From assembly GCA_019639155.1 (NCBI GenBank), contig JAHBSJ010000008.1, positions 184,043-248,042 on the forward strand: DNA of 64,000 bases, in the 5' to 3' direction. This document shows, piece by piece, positions 34,558 to 43,726 of the stretch. The notes beneath the pieces were generated by a model, which searched no databases, was not told the DNA's origin, and saw nothing but the letters and a program-made list of their open reading frames with translations. The stretch's first letter is position 1; the number at the start of each line of letters is the position of its first letter. The DNA is from Acidobacteriota bacterium. GTDB taxonomy: Bacteria > Acidobacteriota > Blastocatellia > Pyrinomonadales > Pyrinomonadaceae. Made by a program: the position numbers and the translations under genes.

Positions 34558-36069
34558 TCAAAGCGGGGCACTAATCGGCCCGCTTTTCTTTTCCCATCCG
34601 AGCGACCGCTGCACTGCTTCATTCCAGCGTTCCTTTCTGGCGTCGGCTTCGGTCGCGTGAATTCGCGGTTCAAAAACTGCGTCAGATCGCCAATGCGAAG
34701 CGATCTCGTCGGTGCTTTTCCAGACGCCCGCCGCCAAGCCCGCTAGATATGCTGCACCCAAAGCAGTGGTCTCACGAACCTTCGATCGAACAACCGGTAT
34801 CTGCAGCAGATCGGCCTGTATCTGCATCAATAGGTCGTTTTCGACCGCACCGCCGTCAACGCGCAGTTCTTTCAATGCTGTTCCCGAGTCGGCGTTCATT
34901 GCAGTAACGAGGTCTGCGGTCTGATGAGCGATCGATTCCAAAGCCGCACGGGCAATATGGGCACGGCCCGTGCCGCGTGTCAGTCCGACGATAGTACCGC
35001 GTGCATCCTGATCCCAATGCGGTGTTCCGAGCCCCGCAAATGCCGGAACGAAACAGACGCCGCCGCTATCCGCCGCCTCGAGTGCGAGAGCCTCGACGTC
35101 ACCCGAAGCCCTGATGATGCCCAACGCATCACGCAGCCATTGAACGACAGCACCGCCGATGAAAACGCTGCCTTCGAGCGCGTACATCGTCGCATCGCCA
35201 CACTTCCAGCCGATTGTCGTAAGCAATCGATTTGATGAAGCCCTTGGTGTCGATCCGGTATTCTTGAGCAAAAAGCAGCCTGTTCCGTAGGTGCATTTTG
35301 CAGAATCCTCTTCAAAACATCCCTGTCCGAATAGCGCCGCCTGCTGGTCGCCCGCGATCCCGGCGATCGGGACGCCGGCAAGCCCGGGGATCGCTGCTGC
35401 GGTACCGCAAACCGCCGACGAATCGACGATCTTCGGCAGCATCACATGCGGTATGGCGAATATATCAAGAAGCTCACCGCTCCATTCCCTCGAATGTATG
35501 TCATATAGCATCGTCCGGGATGCATTAGAGGGGTCGGTTGCATGTATCTGTCCGCCGGTCAGTTTCCACAGCAGCCAGCTGTCTATTGTGCCAAAGGCGA
35601 GCCGTCCATCCTCAGCTTTCACCCTTGCATCGGGAACGTTGTCCAATAACCAGCCGATCTTGCTGGCAGAAAAGTAGGCATCGACCTCAAGCCCGGTAAG
35701 CTCCCGGATCCTATCGCCGTGCTGCGACCTGACATCGTCGCAGAATTCGGATGTGCGGCGGTCCTGCCAAACGACGGCGTTGTAAATCGGCTCACCGGTT
35801 TCTCTGTCCCAAATAACGACCGTCTCTCGCTGATTGGTTATTCCAATGGCAGAAACATCGGAAGAACGGAGACCGGCCGCCGTCAACGCATCAGTTGCGG
35901 TCTGCGATTGCGCCTGCCATATCTCTTGCGGGTCGTGCTCGACCCAGCCGCTCTTTGGAAAGATCTGTCGGTGCTCTCGCTGCGCAGTTGCGACCGCTTC
36001 GCCGTGTTCGTTGAAGATGATGGATCGGCTGCTCGTTGTTCCCTGGTCCAGAGCCAAAATGTATTTCAT
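34558..36069 (-). CDS. glpK: Glycerol kinase
   Basis: FGGY-family sugar kinase that makes glycerol-3-phosphate. Signatures present: [15 protein letters not shown] at the N-terminus, [22 protein letters not shown] and the C-terminal [18 protein letters not shown]. 503 residues is normal. No glpD or glpF gene adjoins it. The gene is cotranscribed with nothing obvious on its 5' side: eight bases separate its start from the stop of the PLP enzyme upstream, so the two may form an operon. Confidence 0.97.
   Translation of the reverse strand: MKYILALDQGTTSSRSIIFNEHGEAVATAQREHRQIFPKSGWVEHDPQEIWQAQSQTATDALTAAGLRSSDVSAIGITNQRETVVIWDRETGEPIYNAVVWQDRRTSEFCDDVRSQHGDRIRELTGLEVDAYFSASKIGWLLDNVPDARVKAEDGRLAFGTIDSWLLWKLTGGQIHATDPSNASRTMLYDIHSREWSGELLDIFAIPHVMLPKIVDSSAVCGTAAAIPGLAGVPIAGIAGDQQAALFGQGCFEEDSAKCTYGTGCFLLKNTGSTPRASSNRLLTTIGWKCGDATMYALEGSVFIGGAVVQWLRDALGIIRASGDVEALALEAADSGGVCFVPAFAGLGTPHWDQDARGTIVGLTRGTGRAHIARAALESIAHQTADLVTAMNADSGTALKELRVDGGAVENDLLMQIQADLLQIPVVRSKVRETTALGAAYLAGLAAGVWKSTDEIASHWRSDAVFEPRIHATEADARKERWNEAVQRSLGWEKKSGPISAPL
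34560..34590 (+). terminator. Terminator of the AAA+ gene, inside the glpK 3' end
   Basis: AAAGCGGG (34560-34567) pairs with CCCGCTTT (34579-34586) and is followed by TCTT on the plus strand. It lies within the last codons of the convergent glpK gene, so the same DNA codes for GlpK residues and stops the upstream transcript. Confidence 0.75.
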
Positions 36070-36076
36070 ATTACGT

Positions 36077-37267
36077 TTAGCGAATGTGTTCGAGGGCGAA
36101 TTGGATATCTGCTATTAGATCATCGGCGTCTTCAATTCCGACCGACAAACGAATGAGGCCTTCCGATATTCCTGCCCGAGCTCTTTCGTCCGGTGTGAGC
36201 GTGGCATGGGTCATAGAAGCCGAATGCTGGACGATCGTTTCCACTCCGCCAAGCGACGTCGCAAGTTTGCACAGCCGAACGTTGTTGACAAAAACCTTTC
36301 CCGCGTCGAAACTGCCGACATCAAATGACACCATACCTCCAAAACCTTTAGACATCTGTCGTCCGGCTATTTCGTGCCCTTTATGATCAGACGATCCGGG
36401 GTAATGGACCGCTGAAACGCGGGAATGGCCCGACAACATATTCGCTATGGCGAATGCGTTAAAATTGTGGCGCTCCATCCGCAAGGCCAGCGTCTTGATC
36501 CCGCGAAGGACAAGCCATGCAGCGTTCGGCGAAATGTTACCGCCGAAATACTTGTTCGCGCCCTTGCGGACACGTTCGATCACATCTTTTCTGCCGGCAA
36601 CGATCCCGCCCGTTACGTCGCTGTGTCCGCCCAGGTATTTTGTGGCGCTATGTATGACCGCGTGTGCACCGAGCGAGAGAGGCTGCTGATTGAAAGGCGT
36701 GGCAAAAGTATTGTCTACTACACAATGGATCCCGCGATCATTCGCGATCTTTGACACCGCTGCGATGTCAGTAATATTAAGCAAGGGGTTCGAGGGAGTC
36801 TCAACCCACAATAGCCTTGTATTCTCCTGCAAAGCGGATGCGTAATCCTCACTATCGCGGGCATCGACGAACGTGGATGATATCCCAAAGTTCTCCGCGA
36901 TATAATTAAGGAAATTGGCTGTTGTTGAATAACCGGAGACCGGAGCGATTATGTGGTCGCCGGTCTTCAGCAAAGACAAAACAACTCCCGACACCGCAGC
37001 CATTCCCGATGCGAGGGCGATCGCAGAGTCAGCTCCCTCCAAGTCGGCCATCGCTGATTCAAGTGCGGACTGTGTCGGATTTCCCAAACGGCCATAATAG
37101 TAGCCCGGTTTCTCCTCGTTGTGTATCGCGGCTCCCTCATCGGCATCGGGAAGTTCAAAAGTAGATGCGTGGTAGATAGGGACGGACAACGCTCCATGAT
37201 GCTCGCCGTCGTCGGCTCCCGCGTGTACCACTCGAGTAAAGAACGAAAGATCCTGCTTCTCAGACAT
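36077..37267 (-). CDS. Cys/Met metabolism PLP enzyme (cystathionine gamma-synthase family)
   Basis: The start at 37267 ([17 protein letters not shown]) fits the family; the open frame continues to 37333 but the extra residues are not typical. The PLP lysine is in [16 protein letters not shown], and the N-terminal [15 protein letters not shown] and the loop [10 protein letters not shown] are conserved. This family covers cystathionine gamma-synthase, gamma-lyase and methionine gamma-lyase, which cannot be separated by eye. It is divergent from an ArsR-type regulator, which is the likely control, and ends eight bases before glpK. Confidence 0.92.
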   Translation of the reverse strand: MSEKQDLSFFTRVVHAGADDGEHHGALSVPIYHASTFELPDADEGAAIHNEEKPGYYYGRLGNPTQSALESAMADLEGADSAIALASGMAAVSGVVLSLLKTGDHIIAPVSGYSTTANFLNYIAENFGISSTFVDARDSEDYASALQENTRLLWVETPSNPLLNITDIAAVSKIANDRGIHCVVDNTFATPFNQQPLSLGAHAVIHSATKYLGGHSDVTGGIVAGRKDVIERVRKGANKYFGGNISPNAAWLVLRGIKTLALRMERHNFNAFAIANMLSGHSRVSAVHYPGSSDHKGHEIAGRQMSKGFGGMVSFDVGSFDAGKVFVNNVRLCKLATSLGGVETIVQHSASMTHATLTPDERARAGISEGLIRLSVGIEDADDLIADIQFALEHIR

Positions 37268-37315
37268 GAGAGTATCGTAAATCCGAAGCGGGAAAGACGC
37301 AACCTTTGCCGATAC

Positions 37316-37331
37316 GTTGTCAATTCGCAAC
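37316..37331. promoter_or_regulatory. Imperfect inverted repeat, candidate ArsR operator
   Basis: GTTG and CAAC with an AATT core give a 16-bp dyad (6 of 8 pairs) between the divergent PLP enzyme and the ArsR gene. Its position, 48 bases upstream of the first and 45 bases upstream of the second start codon, is where the regulator would be expected to bind. Confidence 0.35.
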
Positions 37332-37375
37332 ACATCTGTTATAAGTAATATGTTAGTGCGGGGCCGGAGGTTGTT

Positions 37376-37786
37376 ATGCCAAACAATAACATTGAATCAA
37401 TGCAGAAGCTGTTCCTTTGCCTTTCCGATGCTACACGGCTGCGGATATTGGAAATGCTGTGCGGCGGCGAACGTTCAGTAAGCGAATTCGTTGAGTCGCT
37501 GAGGGAGCCGCAGCCTAAGATTTCACGACATCTGGCTACGCTCCGCGACGACGGAATCGTCACGACCCGCCGCGACGGCAAGAATATCTACTACGCACTG
37601 GATCCGGACGGCGACGCAAATACATCGTCGATCCTGACCGCTGTTTTACAAGTGTTATCAGGTGAGCCAATATCGGTAACGTTAGCCGGATCAAATAATA
37701 TATCCGGTCAAACAGATATAAATGACGACCCAAACGCCGCTGAGCGATTCGAAAACACAGACGAGCTACCGATTTTCCTGCTTTAA
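37376..37786 (+). CDS. ArsR-family transcriptional regulator
   Basis: Winged-helix repressor of 136 residues. The HTH is LCLSDATRLRILEMLCGGE, then SVSEFVESLREPQPKISRHLATLRDDG, with wing VTTRRDGKNIYYALDP. The usual metal-binding ELCVCDL motif is replaced by ERSVSEF, so metal sensing by that site is excluded. It may respond to a sulfur compound or be redox-sensitive, given the divergent Cys/Met enzyme. The C-terminal 45 residues are unique. A GGAGG ribosome-binding site is well placed. Confidence 0.9.
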   Translation: MPNNNIESMQKLFLCLSDATRLRILEMLCGGERSVSEFVESLREPQPKISRHLATLRDDGIVTTRRDGKNIYYALDPDGDANTSSILTAVLQVLSGEPISVTLAGSNNISGQTDINDDPNAAERFENTDELPIFLL

Positions 37787-37957
37787 GGACCTACTATATC
37801 CGTAAGGGCAGTGTCGGCAGCCGTTCTCGCAGCAAAAGCCGCGTCGGCGAAGGTAATCCTCGGTCATCACAAGAAGCCCGGCATCAAAATAATAGTCACG
37901 ACCCTCAACAAACCGTTCTTCTGCGTCACTTGCGGGTTTCGTCAGCTCTTCTTCCAT
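37766..37957 (-). CDS. DUF5522 small Cys-rich protein
   Basis: A 63-residue protein with the DUF5522 signature RRGFCCENGCRHCPYGY, four cysteines that could hold iron-sulfur or zinc. Its start overlaps the end of tlyA by 16 bases and its end overlaps the ArsR gene by 21, so it is squeezed between two genes. It is probably translated by coupling to tlyA. DUF5522 proteins are of unknown function. Confidence 0.82.
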   Translation of the reverse strand: MEEELTKPASDAEERFVEGRDYYFDAGLLVMTEDYLRRRGFCCENGCRHCPYGYSRSLKQENR

Positions 37958-38712
37958 GCTGCCAAAAATTCCTTATTGCCCTCAGCGCCGGTGATCGGCG
38001 ATCCGATAGTACCTATATGTTGGAGCCCGAGCGTTGATGCGAACGACAGCACTTCGGCGATCACTCGCTCATGTTTCGCGGCATCGCGAACGATGCCGCC
38101 TTTCCCGACCTCGCCTTTGCCGACCTCGAACTGCGGCTTTATCAACACGATCAGAACGCCGCCCGCAACGAGCAGATCGATGACCGCGGGAATGATCTTT
38201 GTCACGGAAATAAAGGACACGTCCATGACCGCGATATCGAACCTGTCCAAAAAGACGTCAGGCGAAAGATAGCGTGCATTTGTATTTTCCCTAACTTCTA
38301 CGCGTTCATCGCTGCGGAGTTTCCAGTCGAGCTGATTTGTTCCGGCGTCAATGGCGGTAACGTGAGATGCACCGTGCTGCAGCAGACAGTCAGTGAATCC
38401 GCCGGTCGATGAACCGATGTCGATACACCTTTTCCCCGAAGCATCGATCGAAAAGGCTTCCAGAGCAGCTTCGAGCTTCAGTCCGCCGCGGCTTACATAT
38501 CGTGACGCCCTTTCGTCGCCCTTTATGCGGATCACGGCGTCTTCGCCATATTGCTCAGAAGGCTTTTCGACCTTCTTTTCATCTACGAGAACTTCGCCGG
38601 CCATTACCATCGCCTGTGCCTTTGAGCGCGAGGCCGCAACACCGCGTTCCATCATCAGCACGTCGATGCGGATCTTTTTAGGTTTCGAATCAGCGTCGTT
38701 CATCTGCGGCAT
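37942..38712 (-). CDS. tlyA: TlyA-family rRNA 2'-O-methyltransferase
   Basis: An S4 RNA-binding domain (IRIDVLMMERGVAASRSKAQAMVMAG) is followed by an FtsJ-type methyltransferase: SAM site CIDIGSSTGGFTDCLLQHGA, then DISFI-like MDVSFISVTKIIPAV and LIKPQFEVG. TlyA methylates cytidines in 16S and 23S rRNA; the older hemolysin label is doubtful. Length (256) is normal. It is coupled to the DUF5522 gene. Confidence 0.93.
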   Translation of the reverse strand: MPQMNDADSKPKKIRIDVLMMERGVAASRSKAQAMVMAGEVLVDEKKVEKPSEQYGEDAVIRIKGDERASRYVSRGGLKLEAALEAFSIDASGKRCIDIGSSTGGFTDCLLQHGASHVTAIDAGTNQLDWKLRSDERVEVRENTNARYLSPDVFLDRFDIAVMDVSFISVTKIIPAVIDLLVAGGVLIVLIKPQFEVGKGEVGKGGIVRDAAKHERVIAEVLSFASTLGLQHIGTIGSPITGAEGNKEFLAAWKKS

Positions 38713-38787
38713 AAACTTAGCGAACCTTGTAGTATTCTAACTGATGGCGGCGTTGGTGTTAACGTTTTACTAAGGAGAACAGAAAGG

Positions 38788-39753
38788 GTGTTGAATCGAT
38801 TTCGCGATCTATCGGGTTTGGCAAAATATGCGTGGATCACGCTTGTATGGAATGTCCTCGTGATCTTGTGGGGCGTTTTTCTGCGTGCGTCAAAATCGGG
38901 CGACGGCTGCGGCCAGCATTGGCTGACGTGTCACGGCGAGGTCATACCGTCGGCTCCCGAGTTGAAGACCGTAATCGAATTCTCGCATCGCATCACCAGC
39001 TTTATCGCACTCGTGATGGTGGTGGCGTTGGTTGTTTGGATCTTCCGCAAGTTCAAAAAAGGTGAACCCATTCGCAAGACCGCTATCGGTTCGCTGATCT
39101 TCATTTTGACGGAAGCCTTGGTCGGTGCGGGCCTCGTGCTGACGGGAAATACTGCGGAAACGCTGACGCCGACGCGGCCTTTCTGGATGATGGGGCATCT
39201 GCTCAATACGTTCATTTTGCTCGCGTTTTTGACGCTGACGGCTCGTTATGCAAGCGGCGGTGCAAGGATGCGGTTTCGAATTGAAACCCAACACATTGTT
39301 GTTATAGTACTTGGCATTGTAGCAATATTCTTTGTTGGATTGACCGGTTCAATAGCGGCACTTGCGAACATGATATTCCCGTCGGAAACAATAGCGGAGG
39401 GCATGGCAAAAGACTTTTCGCCGACATCGCATTTGTTGCTGCGTCTGCGTCTGCTGCATCCGATCAGCGGCATCATTTCGGGAATGATGCTCGTGTTTCT
39501 CGCCGGAATTTTGGCCAAAGAGAGCGGCCGCGAACCGGGTATGGTGCGTTGGTCAAACGTGATGTTCCTGCTTGTCGTGGTACAGATAGCGTTCGGTTCG
39601 CTGACGCTCTTCATGCTGGCACCGATCGTGATGCAGGTCGGACATCTGCTGTTGGCGGATGCGATCTGGATAGCGTATGTACTGCTGGTGGCGAGATTTC
39701 TGTCGATCGAACATCCTGAGGACGTCGGCGAAATGATTCAATCGGCGAACTGA
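38788..39753 (+). CDS. ctaA: Heme A synthase (CtaA/COX15)
   Basis: Seven or eight membrane helices and the family's heme ligands: EFSHRITSF, WMMGHLLNTF, RLLHPISG and QVGHLLLAD. The start is GTG at 38788 with AAGGAG ten bases upstream. Converts heme O to heme A for aa3-type cytochrome oxidase. The length of 321 is usual. The oxidase genes themselves are not in the window. Its stop overlaps the convergent acyltransferase gene by 16 bases. Confidence 0.93.
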   Translation: MLNRFRDLSGLAKYAWITLVWNVLVILWGVFLRASKSGDGCGQHWLTCHGEVIPSAPELKTVIEFSHRITSFIALVMVVALVVWIFRKFKKGEPIRKTAIGSLIFILTEALVGAGLVLTGNTAETLTPTRPFWMMGHLLNTFILLAFLTLTARYASGGARMRFRIETQHIVVIVLGIVAIFFVGLTGSIAALANMIFPSETIAEGMAKDFSPTSHLLLRLRLLHPISGIISGMMLVFLAGILAKESGREPGMVRWSNVMFLLVVVQIAFGSLTLFMLAPIVMQVGHLLLADAIWIAYVLLVARFLSIEHPEDVGEMIQSAN

Positions 39754-40505
39754 CCGCCGTTCAGCCGCCAACGCTCGCCGGCGGCTACGAGGCTGTCCAG
39801 CGAGGCTTGGAATTCGGCCTGCTTCGCCTCGATCTCGGCATCATCTGCCTTTGCGTCAACGTATATCGGTTCACCGACGATCACAACTGTTCGCGTGAAC
39901 GGCAACGGGATCTGCAGGCGATCCCAGCTCTTGATCGTGCGAAACCTCATACATTCGAAAACGAATGGTACGAGCGGATTTCCGGTCTTCTTTGCAAGCA
40001 GCACAGGTCCGGCTTTTGCGACGTAACGCGGCCCTTTCGGCCCGTCGGCCGTGAACGCCATTGCGTAGCCTTGCTTCATCATTCTGATCATATTGACCAG
40101 TGCCTGCACGCCGCCGCGTGTTGACGAGCCTTTGATTATCCCAAAGCCGAATCGCTGAATGCAGCGTGCCGTATATTCGCTGTCAAAGCTCGACGACGAC
40201 AGAACGATGATGCCGCGGTCGCGAAAATAGTAGGTTCCCGAAACGATGCGGTCGTGCCAAAAACAATAGATCGGTATCTTTCCGGCGGCCGCCACCTCGT
40301 CAAAGCGTTCGATGCCTCTGGTTTCAAACCTAATGGTCGCACCGATCAGACGCACCAATAGATAAAATACGAAGCCGAGAACGCGGATCACGATGCGTTG
40401 CCCGAATGTAAATCGTTCGAGGCTGCCGAACGTATAATGTGTTTCGCTCTCTGCCGTCACTGATAGCCAATAACTATCAATTTGCGGTATTATTTGCAAC
40501 AACAA
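39738..40505 (-). CDS. DUF374 lysophospholipid acyltransferase-like protein
   Basis: The glycerolipid acyltransferase motifs of the DUF374 branch are present: CFWHDRIVSGTYYF (HX4D-like), then TRGGVQALVNMIRMMKQG and FTADGPKGPRYVAKAG. A single amphipathic or TM region lies at the N-terminus (VIRVLGFVFYLLVRLIG). DUF374 enzymes are thought to acylate lipid A or lysolipids at the inner membrane. The start is unclear: TTG at 40505 and GTG at 40460 are possible. Confidence 0.85.
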   Translation of the reverse strand: MLLQIIPQIDSYWLSVTAESETHYTFGSLERFTFGQRIVIRVLGFVFYLLVRLIGATIRFETRGIERFDEVAAAGKIPIYCFWHDRIVSGTYYFRDRGIIVLSSSSFDSEYTARCIQRFGFGIIKGSSTRGGVQALVNMIRMMKQGYAMAFTADGPKGPRYVAKAGPVLLAKKTGNPLVPFVFECMRFRTIKSWDRLQIPLPFTRTVVIVGEPIYVDAKADDAEIEAKQAEFQASLDSLVAAGERWRLNGGQFAD

Positions 40506-40546
40506 CTGATTTTAATTCGTTATCATTTCAGCTCTGCCCCGACAAT

Positions 40547-41350
40547 ATGCATCGAAGGATCCTCATAATAGACGACCACGATGATCTTGCGAGCGCTCTG
40601 GACGAGGTCTTTACACACACCGGCCACGAGGTGAAGGTGCTTACCGACCGTGCATCTGCATTGAAAGAAACCAACATCGACGGTTATGACGTGGTGATCA
40701 CCGATCTGGACGTTCGTCCCGGCGATATTGAAAGCTCCGATGAAAAGGAGTGTGCCCCATGCCTCCCCGACATAAAGATCTCTACGGATGCCGAAAACAT
40801 CAAGGCATTCAAGCTGTGTGCCGCCAATTTCCGCCGCGAGGGCTTTACCGAAGAAGAGCTTAAGAACTTGGTCGCGACGGTGCTTGACTACAAGATCCGT
40901 TTTGTCGATCGCGAAGAGGCGGTGCAGGGGCTGCATGAAAAGATCGAGTTCGAACTGCCGAGCGCGATATCGCTGATGCATATCGTTCTCGATTATCTGC
41001 TAAAGCGCGTCGAAAAGCTCCGCGTGATCGACCCCGAACGCTCCAATCTTTTCGTCGCTCTTGACGAGGCGTTCGTGAATGCCGTCAAGCACGGCAACAA
41101 ATACGACGCGGACAAGGTCGTGCGGATCGAATGCGAGATATCGCAAAAGGAGGCACGCTTCACGGTCGAGGATGAGGGCGAAGGATTTGATGTTAACGCG
41201 ATTCCCGATCCGCTCGATCCTGAAAATCTTTTCAAAACATCGGGCCGCGGCGTGCTTTTCATTTACAACATCATGGACGAGGTCGCCTACAATGAACGCG
41301 GCAACCGCCTGACAATGGTGAAAAAAGCGGCAGATTCTGATGATGTATGA
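40547..41350 (+). CDS. Receiver domain fused to an RsbW-like histidine-kinase ATPase
   Basis: Residues 1-125 form a response-regulator receiver with the acidic pair in ILIIDDHDDL and phospho-acceptor D53 in DVVITDLDV. Residues about 150-260 are a GHKL ATPase of the SpoIIAB/RsbW type: N-box NLFVALDEAFVNAVKHGN, G1 VEDEGEGFD and G2 TSGRGVLFIYN. Such a fusion would let a phosphorelay signal control an anti-sigma or serine-kinase activity. No sigma factor, anti-anti-sigma or PP2C gene is adjacent, so partners are unknown. The start at 40547 is chosen because the longer frame adds unrelated residues. Confidence 0.87.
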   Translation: MHRRILIIDDHDDLASALDEVFTHTGHEVKVLTDRASALKETNIDGYDVVITDLDVRPGDIESSDEKECAPCLPDIKISTDAENIKAFKLCAANFRREGFTEEELKNLVATVLDYKIRFVDREEAVQGLHEKIEFELPSAISLMHIVLDYLLKRVEKLRVIDPERSNLFVALDEAFVNAVKHGNKYDADKVVRIECEISQKEARFTVEDEGEGFDVNAIPDPLDPENLFKTSGRGVLFIYNIMDEVAYNERGNRLTMVKKAADSDDV

Positions 41351-41385
41351 CATTTCATGACAAAATGTCATAAAATGTGTAATAT
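41350..41385 (+). promoter_or_regulatory. Promoter and long operator of the AbrB-PIN pair
   Basis: A 29-bp dyad (41350-41378) has 13-bp arms with one mismatch and a 3-bp centre; its core is ATGACA, AAA, TGTCAT. The ATGACA arm at 41357-41362 is also a 5/6 -35 box, with a TAATAT -10 17 bases later (41380-41385). Repressor binding would block the polymerase. The first base of the dyad is the last base of the previous gene's stop codon. Confidence 0.75.
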
Positions 41386-41411
41386 GGCATATTGGGGCTA
41401 ATGAGACAAAT

Positions 41412-41660
41412 ATGTCCACTACAACAACAATGACAGAAGGCGGCAGGGTCGTTATCCCGGCCGAGATAAGGAAAAGGCTTGGTCTGAAACTGGGCGAAAC
41501 ATTCAACGTTGAGATCGATGACGATGATTCGGTGCGATTGACCAGCCGGACCCAGTCGCTTCGCCGAGCACAACAGCTTTTCAGAAAACACGTTCCTGAG
41601 GGCACTGCTGTTGTTGATGAATTTCTAGCAGAAAGACGCAAGGAAGCTGAGAATGAGTGA
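41412..41660 (+). CDS. AbrB/SpoVT-type antitoxin
   Basis: Swapped-hairpin DNA-binding domain: MTEGGRVVIPAEIRKRLGLKLG, then GETFNVEIDDDDSVRL, followed by a charged helical tail that should bind the toxin. It overlaps the PIN gene by 8 bases. The long dyad in front is the likely autorepression site. Confidence 0.9.
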   Translation: MSTTTTMTEGGRVVIPAEIRKRLGLKLGETFNVEIDDDDSVRLTSRTQSLRRAQQLFRKHVPEGTAVVDEFLAERRKEAENE

Positions 41661-42033
41661 GCATATACTGGATGCTTCGGCTGTCCTGGCGTTTTTGAAC
41701 AACGAGAAAGGGGCCGACACCGTTGAGCGATTGATCGCGAATGCCAAGATCAGCTCGGTCAACGTGGCGGAGGTGATAAGCCGTTCGCTCGACCTCGGGC
41801 ACACTTTGGGATCGGCCGCTAAAGCCTTTTCTATGTTGGGATTGGAGGTCATCGATTTTGACGAACGACAGGCGACAAAGGCCGCTGAACTTCGTACTGT
41901 GACTCGAGGCCTGGGCCTTTCCTTGGGCGATAGGAGCTGCCTCGCGTGCGCCATCACCCGCAACGCCACGGCGGTCACGGCAGACCGTCAATGGAAAAAA
42001 TTCGATCTTTGTCCAGTGGAGATCATCAGGTAA
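41653..42033 (+). CDS. vapC: PIN-domain toxin (VapC-like)
   Basis: Metal-dependent RNase of 126 residues. The PIN acidic residues are in ILDASAVLAFLNNEKG (Asp and Glu), the central VAEVISRS and the C-terminal LSLGDRSCLACAITRNATAVTADRQW. The gene is coupled to its AbrB-like antitoxin. Its stop lies seven bases before nadE, so read-through into nadE is possible. Confidence 0.92.
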   Translation: MSEHILDASAVLAFLNNEKGADTVERLIANAKISSVNVAEVISRSLDLGHTLGSAAKAFSMLGLEVIDFDERQATKAAELRTVTRGLGLSLGDRSCLACAITRNATAVTADRQWKKFDLCPVEIIR

Positions 42034-42040
42034 ACCACCG

Positions 42041-43699
42041 TTGAAAGTCACGATCGCGCAGATAAATACGACGAACGGCGACATCGCCGGCAACACGGCG
42101 AAGATATTGTCTGCGATCGAAAAGACACGCGGCGACGGTTCGGATCTGGTAGTTTTTCCCGAGGTCGCGACGCACGGCTATACTTCTCTTGATTGGTTTC
42201 AGGACGCCGACATCATCGCACATTCGCTCGATCCGCTTCGCGAAATAATTCCCGCAACTAAAGGAATAACAGCAGTTATCGGCACGATCCGTCCGAACGA
42301 GGCAAAGGACGGGCGGCGTCTGTACAATACGGCGGCGGTCATTCACGACGGCGAGCTTGTCGGCTTTGCCGACAAGACGCTGCTGCCGGAATACGACGTT
42401 TTTGACGACCCTCGGTATTTTGAACCGAGCGATCATCGGCGCATTTTCGACGTCGGCGGCGTCAAGCTCGGCGTCGTGGTCTGCGAGGATTTTTGGAACG
42501 ACAAGACATTTTGGCGCGAGCGTCTGTACGAAAGCGACCCGACCGACGAAGTGCTGCAGATGGGTGCCGAGGTGATCGTTTCGGTCAACGCGTCGCCATA
42601 CAATAAAGGCAAGATCCGCCTTCGCTGCGACATGGTCGCGCATCGAGCAAAGCTGCAAAAGCGGCCGATCATTTTCGTCAATCTTGTCGGCGGCAACGAC
42701 GGCATCATCTTTGACGGAGCGAGCCTGGTCGCTGACGAAGAGGGCGACATCATTTTGCAGGCATCGGCTTTTGAGGAGTTTGTCGAAACGGTCGAGCTGG
42801 ATGTTCGCAAGCCCGACGCACGCGGCATCTCGGGCGATGAGGTGGGATCGATACGCCGTGCATTGGTGCTCGGCATACGAGATTACGCGGAAAAGAACGG
42901 TTTTCAGCGGGCTGTCATCGGCCTGAGCGGCGGCATCGATTCGGCGCTTGTCGCGGCGCTTGCCTGCGAGGCGATCGGGCCGGAGAACGTGCTTTGTGTA
43001 ATGATGCCGTCGCCTTTTTCGTCCGAAGGTTCGATCAATGACAGCGAAGAACTCGTCCGCAATCTCGGCTGCGATAGCCGCATCGAGCCGATATCCGACG
43101 CGTTTGAAGTGCTGCTGCGGCAGCTCGGCCTCGACAAACCGAAACGCGGCGGCGATTCGTTGGCAGCGGAGAATATGCAATCGCGTATCCGCGGCGTGAT
43201 ACTGATGGCGATATCAAATGCGGAAGGCCGGCTGGTGCTTTCGACCGGCAACAAATCGGAACTCGCTGTCGGTTATTGCACGCTTTACGGCGATACGAAC
43301 GGCGGACTCGCCGTGCTCGGCGACGTGCTCAAAACCGAGGTTTGGCAGATCGCCCGCCAAATCAACAACGCCGCCGGACGCGAGGTGATCCCGAACAAGA
43401 TCATCGAAAAACGCCCGTCCGCCGAACTCGCACCCGACCAGTTCGACGACGACAGCCTGCCGCCGTACGACGTGATGGACCCGATCCTGCAGATGTATTT
43501 CGAGCAGAAAGCGTCGCCCGCGGACATCATCGCCGCCGGGCACGACGCCGAGCGCGTCTATTGGATACTCAACAAGGTCGAGCACCCCGCGAACGAATTC
43601 AAACGCCGCCAATTGCCGCCGACGCTCATCATCTCGAAGAACGCAATCGGCATCGGCCGCCGCCGTCCGGTAACGCATAAATATAAACGTGTGCTATAA
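42041..43699 (+). CDS. nadE: NAD+ synthetase, glutamine-hydrolysing
   Basis: The N-terminal nitrilase-type glutaminase has the Glu in LVVFPEVATHG, Lys in FADKTLLPEYDV and Cys in VVVCEDFWND. The C-terminal synthetase has the PP-loop IGLSGGIDSALVAALA near residue 295 and the later KSELAVGYCTLYGD and EKRPSAELAPDQ boxes. Makes NAD from deamido-NAD using glutamine. The start is TTG at 42041; no ATG occurs before residue 100. 552 residues is normal for the two-domain form. Confidence 0.95.
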   Translation: MKVTIAQINTTNGDIAGNTAKILSAIEKTRGDGSDLVVFPEVATHGYTSLDWFQDADIIAHSLDPLREIIPATKGITAVIGTIRPNEAKDGRRLYNTAAVIHDGELVGFADKTLLPEYDVFDDPRYFEPSDHRRIFDVGGVKLGVVVCEDFWNDKTFWRERLYESDPTDEVLQMGAEVIVSVNASPYNKGKIRLRCDMVAHRAKLQKRPIIFVNLVGGNDGIIFDGASLVADEEGDIILQASAFEEFVETVELDVRKPDARGISGDEVGSIRRALVLGIRDYAEKNGFQRAVIGLSGGIDSALVAALACEAIGPENVLCVMMPSPFSSEGSINDSEELVRNLGCDSRIEPISDAFEVLLRQLGLDKPKRGGDSLAAENMQSRIRGVILMAISNAEGRLVLSTGNKSELAVGYCTLYGDTNGGLAVLGDVLKTEVWQIARQINNAAGREVIPNKIIEKRPSAELAPDQFDDDSLPPYDVMDPILQMYFEQKASPADIIAAGHDAERVYWILNKVEHPANEFKRRQLPPTLIISKNAIGIGRRRPVTHKYKRVL

Positions 43700-43726
43700 A
43701 TAGCTGGAAGGAAACGGAGGCCGCTA

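Noticed and set aside
42026..43180. 384-codon open frame opposite nadE
   Set aside because: nadE motifs are complete on the plus strand, and the antisense frame shows no motif.
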